Notes under the pieces: generated by a model
Told to the model about the DNA's origin: nothing
Seen by the model: the letters and a program-made list of their open reading frames with translations, nothing else
Databases searched by the model: none
Program-made: the position numbers and the translations under genes
NCBI GenBank assembly: GCA_028551475.1
Contig: CM052354.1
Span: forward strand, 20,917,258-20,981,257
Origin: Casuarina equisetifolia
Lineage: Eukaryota > Streptophyta > Magnoliopsida > Fagales > Casuarinaceae
Reading direction: 5' to 3'
Length of the DNA: 64,000 bases
Shown here: piece by piece, positions 9,381 through 20,235 of the stretch
How the letters are laid out: the number at the start of each line of letters is the position of its first letter
Numbering within the stretch: the first letter of the stretch is position 1

Positions 9381-12018
9381 TAACAGTTGGATTATTGATT
9401 CAAGGGCTAGTGATCACATTGTCTGCAATGACCGCCTCTTTGCCTCTACCCTTCCTTTACCAAAACCTCCCATTTCAGTCTGATTACCCAACGACATTGT
9501 TACTCTTGTTACCAAAATTGGAACTGTTTCCCTTAGCCCCTCCATTACCCTCTATAATGTCCTCTTCGTCCTTATTTTTCAATTCAACCTCATTTCTGTC
9601 TCCAAAGCTTGCCTTGACAATTCTTGTCGAGTTACTTTTGATACTGATATTTGTCTTTTTTAGGCTAGTTTGATTGGAACACTAATGGGCTTGGGTAGCG
9701 TTCATAATGGGCTTTATTTTTGGACTCCACTTTCCCCACTTTTCAATTCAAAATCTTGTATTTTATTTCCTCAAAGTTCCTATTGTAATTCCAGTTTTCA
9801 TAATAATAAAGTTTATCTTTCTCATCAACGATTGGGTTATAGTGCATCTTTTTCCTCACCTACTTGCCCTATTTGTCCTTTAGCCAAACAGTCTCATAAC
9901 CCATTCCCTTCCAGTTTCTCTTGGGCTTCTTCTCCTTTATCTCTTCTCCATCTTGATGTCTGGGGTCCCTATCATACCCCTCATCGCGATGGTTCCCGTT
10001 TCTTTATCACCATTGTTGATGATTTTTCTCGCAACACTTGGGTTTTCTTGATGACTTCTGTTCGGTGAATTTTAAATGCAAGTGAACATGTCGAACAAGT
10101 AATATAATGATAAGAAAAGTATCGTCCCACAGAGATTGGTGATTACTAGACCAACTAATTACTAACGGTGAATAACTCTTAGAATTTATCTAGCAAACCA
10201 AATTGATGGATGATAGATTAACTAACTAAGTCTAAGAAAACTTAATAAAAGAAATATGTTAGAGCATATGATTTCACCATAATTACTAGGTATTAATATT
10301 GATTATTTATGCTTGCAAGAGGGATAATATCTATGTGATGGCGGAACTTCCTAATTTATTCACTATCCTATGTCTAGGTATAGCAAACCTACTTAGGTTA
10401 TTAATTCACTATATCTCTATATGTGAATTGAAACAAACCAAATGCATTAGGATCTATGAATATTCCTAGTTTACACCAAAAGCCACACAAATAACATGGT
10501 ATATGTCTATCCATATTTAATTTATGGTTACATATTACAAGAAGCAACTGCATATCATCTCCTGTCGGTCTCAAACATGCAAATCAGATCATTCAAGTGG
10601 TAGCTAATCACTTAAAAGCATTAAACACAGTAATATGTAACTTCACATAAATAAAATATCTTGCAGAACATAATAATCATAAGATTCATACCATCATAAT
10701 TAGGTTACATTGTAGCTCTAACAAAAATAAACTAAAACATAAAGAAATAATAAGGAATAATGGTAATAAGAAATAAAGAAGGCATCTTGAATCCAAGAAC
10801 AAGAAGTCTGTCACCCTTTTTGTCTTCTCTTCAAGAAAACCTTGAATTCTTGGCCTCTCTCTTGAATTGTGCTCAATTTCCTCCTCCCTTCTTTTGCCTC
10901 TTCTCTTATCTTAAATAGGGTTTAGGTTTAGACCTATCTCCTATCCTAGTAGAATTGGGTTTTAGAGACCTAAAACAATTGGGTTTTAGAGACCTAAAAT
11001 AATTGGGTTTTGAACTCCTAAATTAATTGAGACTTGAATTCCTAACATGACTGGGTTTTCTATTTAAATAGAAAATTCAATAACAATAGAAAATCTAATA
11101 ACAATTATCCAAAGCCCAAGCCCATCTTGACTCTCTTGATCTTGATATTACAATTTTGCCACACAATAAGCATCAAGGTTCTCCATGTTCATTCCTTTTC
11201 TCCTTGCCTCCTTGTGCTACAAAAACAAGACAAATTTAAATAAATAAGAGGAGTTCAAATATTTTCTCATAAGCATTGTATTATTTATTGCCTAAAAAAT
11301 AGATAAAATAACTCTATAAAAATAGAGTTATCAACTTCTAAGACTCAAACTCTACCCATTCTTACTTACTTTCATTGCTTTGTCCAAACTCAGTTCAAGA
11401 CCTCTATCTAGCGTTTGCGTTCAGACAATGTTTGGGATTTCTTTAATCATGAATGTTCCTCATACCTCTCCTCTCATGGCATCCTTCATGAGAGTTCTTG
11501 TCCTTATACACCTTCACAAAATGGGGTGGTTGAGCGTAAATCATCACCTCCTTGAAGTTGCCTATGCCCTTAACTACCAAGCTTCCATTCCCAAATGTTT
11601 TTGGGGTGATTGTGTGGTCACTGCGGCCTACCTGATCAATAGGATGCCAACTCACATACTTGATGGGTGAACCCCCTTTAAGCTTCTTTTGGGAAACCCC
11701 CAGATATCAGTCATCTTTGGGTCTTCAGGTCTTCAGCTGTTTATGTTATGCTGCTACTGTTGGTCCTCGGAACAAGTTTAGTCCTCACGCTACTCATTAT
11801 GTTTTCATGAGCTATCATTTTCTTCAAAAGGGTTATCGGGTTTTGGATCCCTCTGCTGGCCGCTTCTTCATTAGTCGTGATGTGATTTTTCATGAGGATT
11901 TGTTTATGTTTGTTTCTCAGCTTACACCAGCTTCTCTGGCTCTATCTTTTCCTATGCAGCCTTTTCTGGCAAATGATGATTTAGATCTGCCTGCACTTTT
12001 GGCTCCCCTTAAGCCTAT
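9381..12018 (+). pseudogene. pol: copia 2 protease and integrase remnants
   Basis: The protease site reads IIDSRASDHI (9388-9420), with arginine for the glycine of DSGAS. Pre-integrase features (LSHQRLGY, CPICPLAKQS) lie near 9820-9890. The integrase core starts LDVWGPYHTPHRDGSRFFIT..DDFSRNTWVFLMTS and is cut at 10059. It resumes at 11334 with TSKTQT, then RLRSDN and PYTPSQNGVVERK in shifting frames. The linker region with DVIFHED lies near 11880. Numerous stops; it cannot yield a working enzyme. Confidence 0.8.
10060..11333. mobile_element. 1274-bp insertion of unknown family inside copia 2 integrase
   Basis: The integrase frame runs to FLMTS at 10059 and continues TSKTQT at 11334. The hexamer acttct is present on both sides (10054-10059 and 11334-11339), the pattern of a target-site duplication. 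The insert is AT-rich, has no long ORF, and contains words such as aaagtatcgtcccacagagattgg near its left end. Its right end carries a perfect 9-bp hairpin (taactctat-aaaa-atagagtta, about 11309-11330) two or three bases from the border. It has no TG..CA LTRs and no long terminal inverted repeats that I can see. It is probably a non-autonomous mobile element; the class is unresolved. Confidence 0.7.
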
Positions 12019-12413
12019 TGAAATTTGTTTGCTTCAATCTCTTGTAGCCTCTCCTATCATAATAGGCATAAAAGTAAATCATGCTTAATACTTTAGGTTA
12101 GTTCAGGTGGCCGAATACTTGTGTTATTGGTATGAGAATGCCCAAAACTGTTTTGAAATTGCAACAGAGTTCCCCTTTGTCGGCCTACATTGGTGACAAA
12201 AGATTTTGAACTTTCAGTCCCTTTTTTTTTTGTTTGGTGCGGGGAGGAACTAATGATACCGATGCTTGATGTAAATTTATATACTTATTTGTTGCTTAAA
12301 ACATTGTCGAGTATAAAAGAGACGTCTTTGTGACATCTTCTAAGCCAATGGCAATTATTAAAGCTTATTAAACAATTACTCAGTGCTTGGCGAAAGGTGC
12401 CTAGAAGCTTTTG
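12019..12413 (+). repeat. Diverged copy of an AT-hook gene intron segment
   Basis: The stretch matches 40832-41391, inside the first intron of the AT-hook gene, in the same orientation. Shared words are gaaatttgtttgc, ataataggcataaaa, gttattggtatg, aaagattttgaa, gcttaaaacattgt and agagacgtct. The genic copy is longer because of two extra segments. Copia 2 ends exactly where this similarity starts. Confidence 0.75.
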
Positions 12414-13448
12414 AATTGCCACCAAGTGGATGTCATTCTGAACGAGCGGGCGAGACGGCGAGTTTGCAGTTTATGGCTTTACAATTTTTGGGCCTTCTGA
12501 TATATTATATTAAAAATAAAAATTTATCTCATCTAAGCAATTTGTTAATGTCTTGATTTAATATTATTTTTATACATTTAGATACATTCAAATGTCCTCA
12601 CCTCCTACCAATCAACTTCAAAAGGGAAAATTGAATTCCTATTATCATATTAAGGAAAAGGAAAAATAATCATATAAAAATAAGATACCAAAGTATTAAT
12701 ATTTTGAAGTAACCATTATATTTAAAATACTTCGTCATCCCGAACATAATACAACAACAACGGGTTTGTATACAAGTAATAAACTAATAATGTAAAATCC
12801 ATATTAAGGTATTGCACTGAAATCTAAATGTTGATATTATGTTAGAAAAGTTCAACTTTTTTAAGTTAAAACTAATAGTTACAAAAGAAAAATATATGAA
12901 CATATAGATAGAATAATAGTGTGAATTAAAAAAATAAGTAAATAAAAGAGAATAATAGGTCAAAATATAACAACGGAATTGTTTTGCCTATGAAATGTAA
13001 CACACATTTTACTTAAGCATGCAAAGTGACTTAGGTGTTAAACTAGGCCGATGAAGCTGGTTGGGTTTAAGTTCAACCTAGCGCACTACAACTTAAAACG
13101 AGCCCAATTTAAGCTTAAGTAAACAACGCAACAAATGAAGGAATAAAATGTTTATTATCAAATTTCAGTACATTGCCTTTGATAGTACATTACATACAAA
13201 AAGTATTATAAAGAATAAAGGTTTTTATTAGTTTTTTGGGCACATATTTATAATATAAGAAGGCCAATTTTAAATTCATATAATTTTTGCTATCATAAAA
13301 AATAATTAAGAAATAGCAATATTCCTAACATACAAATGGTTGTGATCTTATTTCAATAGTTGCCTTAGTATCTTATTCCTCCACTATAAATCTTTTTTTT
13401 TTCCTCCTAAAAATGATTTGCAAAGAAATGAATACCTTTCATTTTGAA
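12414..13448. other. AT-rich spacer, no gene seen
   Basis: Dense stops in all frames and no recognised protein, RNA or repeat structure apart from short A/T runs. Confidence 0.6.
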
Positions 13449-13462
13449 GAAGATATATAGTA

Positions 13463-13578
13463 TTTTTTTTTAACACACACACCTAGGAAGGGTGGAGGGG
13501 ACTCGAACCTATGATTGGTGGGACTGTCGGTTAAGGTTTGGCTCAGAGAACACCATTGAACCAGGGCCCCGCTCCTTG
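13463..13578 (-). mobile_element. tRNA-derived SINE with 14-bp target duplication
   Basis: Read on the minus strand the element starts at 13578 with caaggagcggggccctgg, then has an A-box-like tggttcaatgg and an exact RNA polymerase III B box ggttcgagtcc (about 13501-13511), and ends in an A-rich tail (the t-run at 13463-13471). Both sides carry the identical 14-mer gaagatatatagta (13449-13462 and 13579-13592), the target-site duplication expected from LINE-machinery retroposition. At about 116 bp it is in the size range of short plant SINEs. Confidence 0.88.
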
Positions 13579-13592
13579 GAAGATATATAGTA

Positions 13593-14624
13593 GGTTGTAG
13601 ATAACGTAAAGCATTTCAATACCCTTCCCTGGAATTATTGTAATGTGAACTTACGAGTTTTATGAATAATATCATAAAAAGGCTTTATGCTTGAACCATG
13701 GGTTCCAATAAAAAGTTATTTCCTCTTTGAAACAACTTGTTCCAGTGAAAAGTGATTCTAGAACATGTTGCAAGCAACATAGGACATTCCATCTCCCTCC
13801 TCATAACCAAAGTGACGTGAAATTTTAGTTATCATAAATGACATCACAAGGTAGGACTTGCACCTAAACCAGAGACATAGCATGATTTTATTCACTTAAG
13901 TCATGACCTCTAATATTATGTTAGATAAATTCATTTCACTTTTTACACAAGCTTGTTAGTTGAATATATGTCTTTAATTTGAAAGAGAATCCTATGATAT
14001 TATTTTAGCAATGTAGAACATTCCAACATCCTTGCATGCAATCATTGTGAGTTAAGGACTTGCATTTGAATTATTGGATTTAACAAGATTTTGTTTATTG
14101 AAATTGTGAGTTATGATATCATATTAAAAATATTAGTTTCTTCTTAAAACTTGTAAGAAATGAGTATAACTTTTATTTTAAAAAGGAGTATGTAGTAAAT
14201 TTTAAGCAATGTAAAAATTTTTGTTAGGACTCTTAGGAGTTAAGGTCAAAGTTTTTTTACCTATGAATCAGGGATATTTCCGAAACTTACGAATAAAAAG
14301 AGGAAGTGAGTTGGACAAAAAGAGAAGATGTAATAAATATAAATGCAATAAATTGTTTCAAAACCGAACATCCTTCGTTCTGTTCTTTCTTGTCTATGAA
14401 GCCACAATCCTTCCCCCAAACATTTCTCAGTAAAACCAGTGAGAACAGACTTGATGTGGAAGATGGGGGTATTCGTTACTCGTTTCATAATTGCTAGAAT
14501 AGGCCAGCAAGAACTCACTGCCTGGGCTGTCTTTGTGGGCCCGGAGGCATCCTTTCCTTGTTTGTTGGGTTGGCTCACGCGCGCACCAAGAAACCACCAT
14601 TTTTGTTTGATGGGCCGGGAGTAC
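13593..14624. other. Low-coding DNA before array B
   Basis: AT-rich to about 14220. From 14260 to 14640 base composition is more balanced and there are several short overlapping frames on both strands, none matching a family I recognise. Confidence 0.5.
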
Positions 14625-15830
14625 TCTCTCTCTTGTAGAGGACATTTCTATTTCTTTTAGTAGAATATAAATCTACCCAAGTTAAAATTCTGGTTTTTTA
14701 CATGTATTAACATTATTAATGTGAAAACAATATTTTTCAAAAGTTCAATCGTATCTAGAAATTGACTTAAGAATAGAAAATATTCTTTTGTCTGCAAATA
14801 AAGAATTTTTAAGCAAAATTTAAATTAATATTAGACTTATATCACAACATTTATAAAATGTTTACTCATAACTAATGTAGGTTGTAAAATTTTTATATTA
14901 AGTATATACACTAGTGTTTATCTCTTGAGTTTGAAATATTTTTCTTCTTTTAAATCAAGACATTTTTATTTCTCTTCAACAACATGTAACTTTGCCCAAG
15001 TTCAAATTCTCATTTTTCACACGTATTAAGATTATTAGTGTGAAGAAAATATTGTTTAAAAGTCTAATCATATCTAATAGAAAATATTTTTTTCTCTATA
15101 AATAAAATTTTTTTAAGTAAGATTTAGATAATATCATACCTTCATCACAACATTCATAAAATATCTACCCACAACTAATGTAGGTTGTAAAAGTTTTGTG
15201 TAAAGTTGTATACTAAGGTTTGTTTCTTAAATTCAGAATATTCTCTCTCTTTTAAAATGGGACATTTCAATTCTTTTTTAGGAGTGCCCAAGTTCAACTT
15301 CTCAATTTTTACATGTATTAAGATTATTAATGTTAAGAAAATATTGTTTAGAAGTCCAATTTTATCTAAAAATTGACTCAAGAATAGGAAATATTTTGTT
15401 GTCCATAAATAAAGAATTTTTAAGTAAAATTTAGATAATATCAAACTTTTATCACAAATTATATAAATGTCTACTCACAACTAATATAAGTTGTAAAAGT
15501 TTTGTATCAAGTTTGTATACTAGGGTGTATTATTTGAATTTGGAATATTCTCTCTCTTATAAAATGGGACATTTTTATTTATTTTTAGCAGTATGTAACT
15601 CTACCTTAGTTCAAATTCTCATTTTGTACATGTATTAAGATTATTAATGTTAATAAAATATTGTTTAAAAGTTCAATCCTACCTAAAAATTGACTTAGGA
15701 ATAAGAAATAACTTTTATCTATAAATAAGTAATTTTTAAATAAGATTTAGATAATATTATACTATTATCTCCACATTTATAAATAAGGTTATAAAATTTT
15801 TGTGTCAAGTTTGTATACTAGGATGTAACC
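14625..15830. repeat. AT-rich tandem array B, about four units of 300-318 bp
   Basis: The landmark gacattt recurs at about 14641, 14960, 15260 and 15566. Each unit repeats the same order of words as arrays A and C. Units differ from one another by many substitutions and small gaps. The array stands alone here, without the downstream segment that follows arrays A and C. Confidence 0.8.
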
Positions 15831-16635
15831 CCCAAAGAAGAATTGTACCACATTTTGGATTACTTTTGAATCTCTATTGAGATATGCCTATCTTAAATCT
15901 TCAAAGGTGGGCAAAGCAGAAAACCATTTTAAGCCGTATAAGGGTGGGCCAAGCAAAAGACCATTTTAAGCCGTATGCACAAACTCATAACTTTGTACAA
16001 GACAAGTTTCTTAATGTCATTTATTATCAAGATACAACATCAATTGACTTGAAAAGGGTTTTGATTCATCAATTTTCTTATTCCAAAATATTAATGCTTC
16101 CTATAAATCAATATTTGCTATAATTTACTAATAAACTAAAATAAATTAATAATTACTTTAACCTTAAACTTAAACGGTTGAATAAAAATAGGTTGTCATG
16201 ATTTCTAACAAGCTACTATGGTGAAATTAGTAGACACGCTACGGTTCGAGTTTGGGTGGTGGCATGACATCCTATAAAGGAGTAAATGATATAATGAATT
16301 CAATTCTCAATTTTCATGCATTCCCTTTTCTAGGAAATAGATAAAACCTTTTAAAATTTAGGAGAACAAACTTTGGTGTGTTTTGTTCATTGAGATGGAA
16401 AAGTTGATGATGTTTGTCTAAAGTTCCATAAGAATGTCACTTTGAGGTTATTGGCGCTTCCCACAATTTTGTATGTGATGCAACATTGGACAAAGGTCAC
16501 ATGTATCAAGGAGATACGCAAATGTCACTTGAATTTATATAAATTTATTTGGTACAAAAAAAACACTTCCCCTCTTTGGCACTTTCTCTACAAATTAAGC
16601 ATTTGTGGACAAACTAATTTCAGGACGTCCATTCC
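15831..16635. other. Spacer downstream of the cysteine-rich peptide gene
   Basis: AT-rich. A short direct duplication of the theme gtgggc(c)aagca(g/a)a..accattttaagccgtat occurs at about 15907-15940 and 15945-15975. The last part next to 16636 is the presumed 3' untranslated region of the minus-strand peptide gene. Confidence 0.5.
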
Positions 16636-17327
16636 TTAATTTGCTAGTAAGCAGCAACATTGATGTTTTGTAGGTTGACATTGAAACTGGACGTCAGGCC
16701 CAAAATGCGACTTGCACCAATTTCCGCACTCGCCAAGCTGACAATTATTATCGCCATTGCAAGCAGTATCAGGAAGTTGTCCCCCCGCAAGTGCTCCTGC
16801 ATTCATTAAGAAAGTATACTCCATAAGAGAAAAGTAAAAATTTCGTTTTCGTGAGACCATTCTTATACCACGCTCCATTGCAATCAGAAGGGCATTCACA
16901 AAACAAGCAAAACTGCTTTCCATGATTAGGTGTTTTATTTGTGCTTCTTTTGCATTTCAAAATCAACAACTACACGTCCAACTCATCAAGAATGAATCAC
17001 TATCATTGCTCTTGAATGTATTGTATTGTTAGTTTTCCCCTCAAGCGAGGAGGGAAAAATTATAAAACATTTTATAGAACAGTCTACAAACATGTTAAGA
17101 GAAATTTCGAGTGGCAAAAGCTTTTGCATCAAGCACATCTAATTAAAAAATGACATTTTTCTTAACTCTTAAGTATTTCTTCCTTCTATGATTGAATATT
17201 TTTTTAAGAAGGACACACAAATTTATGTAAGAGAAAACAAGAACGAAGGTGAAAAAGAGAAGAAAATACCAGATGCAAAAACTAGGAGTACGACCAAAAC
17301 GAGCGGGATGGCTGCGCCGTGTTTCAT
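16636..17327 (-). CDS. Predicted small secreted eight-cysteine peptide (defensin-like), two exons
   Basis: Exon 1 (17270-17327) encodes a start methionine, a basic N-region and a run of about 14 hydrophobic residues (MKHGAAIPLVLVVLLVFAS), a clear secretory signal peptide. It ends in phase 1 before a GT donor at 17269. Exon 2 (16636-16796) follows an AG acceptor in matching phase and ends in TAA, giving 72 residues. The mature part has eight cysteines spaced C-x5-C-x4-C-x3-C-x11-C-x6-C-C-C. The C-x3-C and C-x-C pair resembles the cysteine-stabilised alpha-beta fold of plant defensin-like peptides, which also have a signal-peptide exon and a phase-1 intron. A TATA box lies 65-75 bp upstream of the ATG. 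The intron is 473 bp. I recognise no exact family; the assignment is by architecture. It is a candidate for extracellular defence or signalling. Confidence 0.6.
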
Positions 17328-17391
17328 CTTGCACGATGCGAAGTTTTGTCTTAGATTGTGAAGGATGAAAAACTATGGGGGATCCATCCGT

Positions 17392-17402
17392 GTATATATA
17401 GA
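17392..17402 (-). promoter_or_regulatory. TATA box of the cysteine-rich peptide gene
   Basis: On the minus strand the sequence reads ctctatatatacacgg, a strong plant TATA box. The first ATG that starts the signal peptide lies about 65 bases downstream, leaving room for a transcription start about 30 bases below the TATA box and a short leader. This position supports the exon-1 model. Confidence 0.6.
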
Positions 17403-18270
17403 GAGCCATGATTTAGGGTTTTCCAAGAGAATGGAATAAGGTTAGGTAGAAGATATCAAACAATAAATGAGAATCCATAAAATTAATTAAACAAGACGAG
17501 AAATGCATCAAATACAAGATAATAATAATATGTTGCAAGTTAGGAAAAATTAAAAATAGGTTTGCGGGTTGGTGAACGCTCCAACTTGGAAGGAAATCCT
17601 TAGCCGTCCGATCTGTGTGGGTAACAATTACGAGCCCATTAACGGAGTGGTGGATGCTGAAAGAGATTCTCATGGAAGACCCAAAGATGGCAAGGGAGAG
17701 GAATTTTTGTTCGGGGATAGCGGTCCCACCCGCATTGATTCTCGACCATCAGGAGCGAAGAGCTGCTTCGCCGTATCGCGAAGGGCAAGGCAAAAGAAAA
17801 CAAAACGAGAAAGAAGCGAAAAGAGCAAGAAAGAAAGGAAAGCGCGGAAGGGAAAGAGCATTTAATGTCCTTTTCCAACCCGTCCAAGGTAAGAGGTTTT
17901 CAACAGTAACACGACAGTAGAATATTTAATTTCCTTTTGAAAGAGGGGAGTCATTAGAATGAAGTCCGAGGTTTTCTAAGTTGTTTTTACAAAATTGTTG
18001 CACCGATTGTAATTACCAGAAATGGCACACTTGATGCTAAACTGTGGTTGTCGCATAGAAACCCTCATTTTACGTGCAATAAGATCTTTGCAGACGTGGG
18101 CGACATAAGGAAAGATTATAGTTCCAACGCCCCAAGTCAAGCGATGAGAAATTAACATTGTTGGGAATAGCCATTTATGTCGATCAATATTCATAGTTTC
18201 ACCAAAATCGGCATGATAAATGTAGAATGAAATGAGTTTGGGGAAAAATGCGACTATTGGAGATCCTTGC
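17403..18270. other. Upstream region of the peptide gene; no recognised gene
   Basis: Contains the upstream DNA of the minus-strand peptide gene and, at 17569-17880, a purine-rich plus-strand stretch with two overlapping open frames rich in Lys, Arg and Glu. These look compositional rather than coding, and I recognise no family. Confidence 0.45.
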
Positions 18271-18274
18271 CCGT

Positions 18275-19787
18275 AGAACGCACAAAACTTTTGATGACCA
18301 AGTAGGGTTTTTTAGCCTTTTGGAGCAAGCACATGAAAAATTTCGTAATAATGTTAATTTTCTTTTACAATAGGACATTTCTACTTTTTTTTCATATCAT
18401 GTAACTCTGCCAAAGTTTAAATTCTCATTTTTTGTCTATATTAAAATCATCAATGCTAAGAAAATATTGTTTAAAAGTTCAATCATAGCGAAAAATTGAC
18501 TTAAGAATAAGAAATATTTTTTTGGTCCGTAAATAAAAAATTTTTAGGTAAGATTTAGATAATATTATACTTTTATCATAATATTTATAAAATGTCAACT
18601 TACAACTAATATTGGTTGTAAAAATTTTGTATCAAGTTTGTATACTAGGACATAGTTTTTGAATTTGAAATATTCTCTCTCTTTTAAAATGGGGATATTT
18701 TTATTTCCTTTTAGGAACATATAACTATCTAGAAGTTCAAATTCTCATTTTTTACACGTATTAAGATCATTAACATTTAAGAAAATATTGTTTAAAATTT
18801 TAATCGTATCTAAAAATTGACTTAAGAATAAAAAAATATTTTTTTATCCATAAATAAAGAATTTTTAAGTAAGATTTAGATAATATCAAACTTTTATAAC
18901 AACATTTATAAAATAATTACTCACAATTAATGTAGGTTGTAAAAGTTTTGTGTCAAGTTTATAAACAATGGTGCATTTTTGGAATTTGGAATATTCTCTC
19001 TATTTTTTCTATTTCTTTTCAATAGCATGTGACTTTGCCCAAGTTCAAAATCTCACTTTTTATATATATGAAAATTATTAATGTTAAGAAAATATTATTT
19101 AAAGGTTCAATCTTATCAAAAAACTGACTTAAGAATAGGAAATATTTTTTTGACCTAACAGATTCAATTAGATGTAACGGGCCGTTGCGTAGAAATGAGG
19201 AGGAAGAGCAACAACAAAAACAAAAATATTGAATTCTTAAGAGAAACAAATAACAGACACAAATCATTGAATCTAAAACTCACAAACAGCTAAAAAACTC
19301 ACTACACCCACCCAAGTAATAAAAGAAAGGGCAAGCACGACCAAATCCGGGCGCAGTTCCTACCAGAAATGTCTCTCCGGCTGAAGGGAACGCAGAAAAC
19401 AAATTCAAAGGACGAGAACAAAAGGAAAAAGATAAAAAGAATCCCCATCTAAAATAGCACCACGAATAACTTTTTTCGCAAGAAACGAACGAGCACTGGA
19501 GAATATGGAAAAGAAGGAATTCTGGAATCTTACGTTTTCCCTTTTGCTGGTATGAAAAGGAAGTAGTTGAGGGGAGAAAAGGGATTTCCTAGCTATGGCT
19601 GTGGATTCTTTGATTTGCAATCTCAGCTAAAGGCGGGCACGCAATCATTCCACTGTATTTTTGGCTGCGTTTCTAAGCGAAAATGATTATCTGCACTTTT
19701 AAGATCCGTAGGTTGAACTGGTAGATTCCCCGTTACCCCAAATTATGTTTACAGTTCTTTTATTTACCGAAAAAGAACCAATTCTGA
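18275..19787. repeat. Long direct repeat, copy B (about 1.5 kb)
   Basis: Same order and orientation as 1-1495, including the array, gacctaacagattcaatta (about 19151) and the minus-strand open frame that starts at 19620. Relative to copy A it keeps the full last array unit but has lost about 50 bp near 19420. Similarity ends at 19787, where a C-rich minisatellite starts; copy A continues into different sequence at the same point. Confidence 0.8.
18340..19158. repeat. AT-rich tandem array C, about 2.7 units
   Basis: Units related to arrays A and B: aagaaaatattgtttaaaa at about 18459 and 18780, attgacttaagaata at about 18495 and 18816, and a third partial unit to 19150. Period about 315-320 bp. 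Confidence 0.8.
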
Positions 19788-20180
19788 CCCCCCCCCCCGG
19801 TGAACAGATCCCGCCGCCCGCCCACCCCCCCGGACCCCTCTCCTCGCTCCCCCCATCTCGTTGCCCCCCCTGCGAACAGATCCCGCCGCCCGCTGCCCCC
19901 CAAGACCCCTCTCCTCGCTCCCCCCATCCCGTCGCCCTCCCCCCCCCCCCCCCAGCGAACAGATCCTCGCTCTCCCCCATCCCGTCGCCCCCCCCCCCCC
20001 CCCCCCCAATAGATCCTTGCTCCCCCCTTCGCCCCCAACAGATCCCGCCGTCCCCCACAGATCCCCCCCCTCCCCCTCCCCCAACAGATCCTGTCGTCTC
20101 CCTCCTTATCGCACCACACTACCCCGATCCCATCCCCGTCGCCCCCACACCTCCCCGATCCCGTTGCTGCCCACCACCCC
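19788..20180. repeat. C-rich minisatellite built on a (g/c)aacagatcc core
   Basis: A very GC- and C-rich block with runs of up to 17 C. The word aacagatcc(c/t) recurs near 19803, 19876, 19956, 20037 and 20083 with diverged copies between. The first two units share a longer body (gatcccgccgcccg ... cctcgctccccccatc) with a period of about 73 bp. It abuts copy B of the long repeat on the left and the LINE ORF1 on the right, so it may be the LINE 5' untranslated region. The long open frames here are an effect of composition. Confidence 0.75.
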
Positions 20181-20235
20181 CAAATCGCACCTCATCATGT
20201 ACTAGCTTAAATTTGTTAGTGGCCTCATGAGGGAG

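Larger units (their letters stand above)
7069..12018 (+). mobile_element. Second Ty1/copia element, 3'-truncated and interrupted
   Basis: A short LTR is followed by a primer-binding site (tggtatcaagagcc at 7292), a long pyrimidine-rich leader, gag with a degenerate CCHC knuckle, protease (DSRAS instead of DSGAS), integrase, and the start of the linker before the reverse transcriptase (a SRDVIFHE-type block at about 11870-11900). No reverse transcriptase, RNase H or 3' LTR is present. The element stops at about 12018, where an unrelated duplicated intron-like segment starts. A 1274-bp insertion (10060-11333) splits the integrase. Family placement (copia, short LTR) is secure; the lineage is not. 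Confidence 0.85.

Noticed and set aside
16769..16969. Cysteine-bearing frame (QFCLFCECPSDCNG) as an extra exon of the peptide gene
   Set aside because: It lies in the intron of the two-exon model, cannot be joined in phase from exon 1 with a good acceptor, and lacks a proper ATG. A short second intron would be needed.
17569..17920. Lys/Arg/Glu-rich plus-strand frames
   Set aside because: Two frames are open at once over purine-rich sequence, with no family resemblance; composition explains them.
19745..20230. Long proline-rich or glycine-rich open frames on both strands
   Set aside because: They are produced by C-runs in the minisatellite; all frames are open because of composition, and no conserved protein is present.
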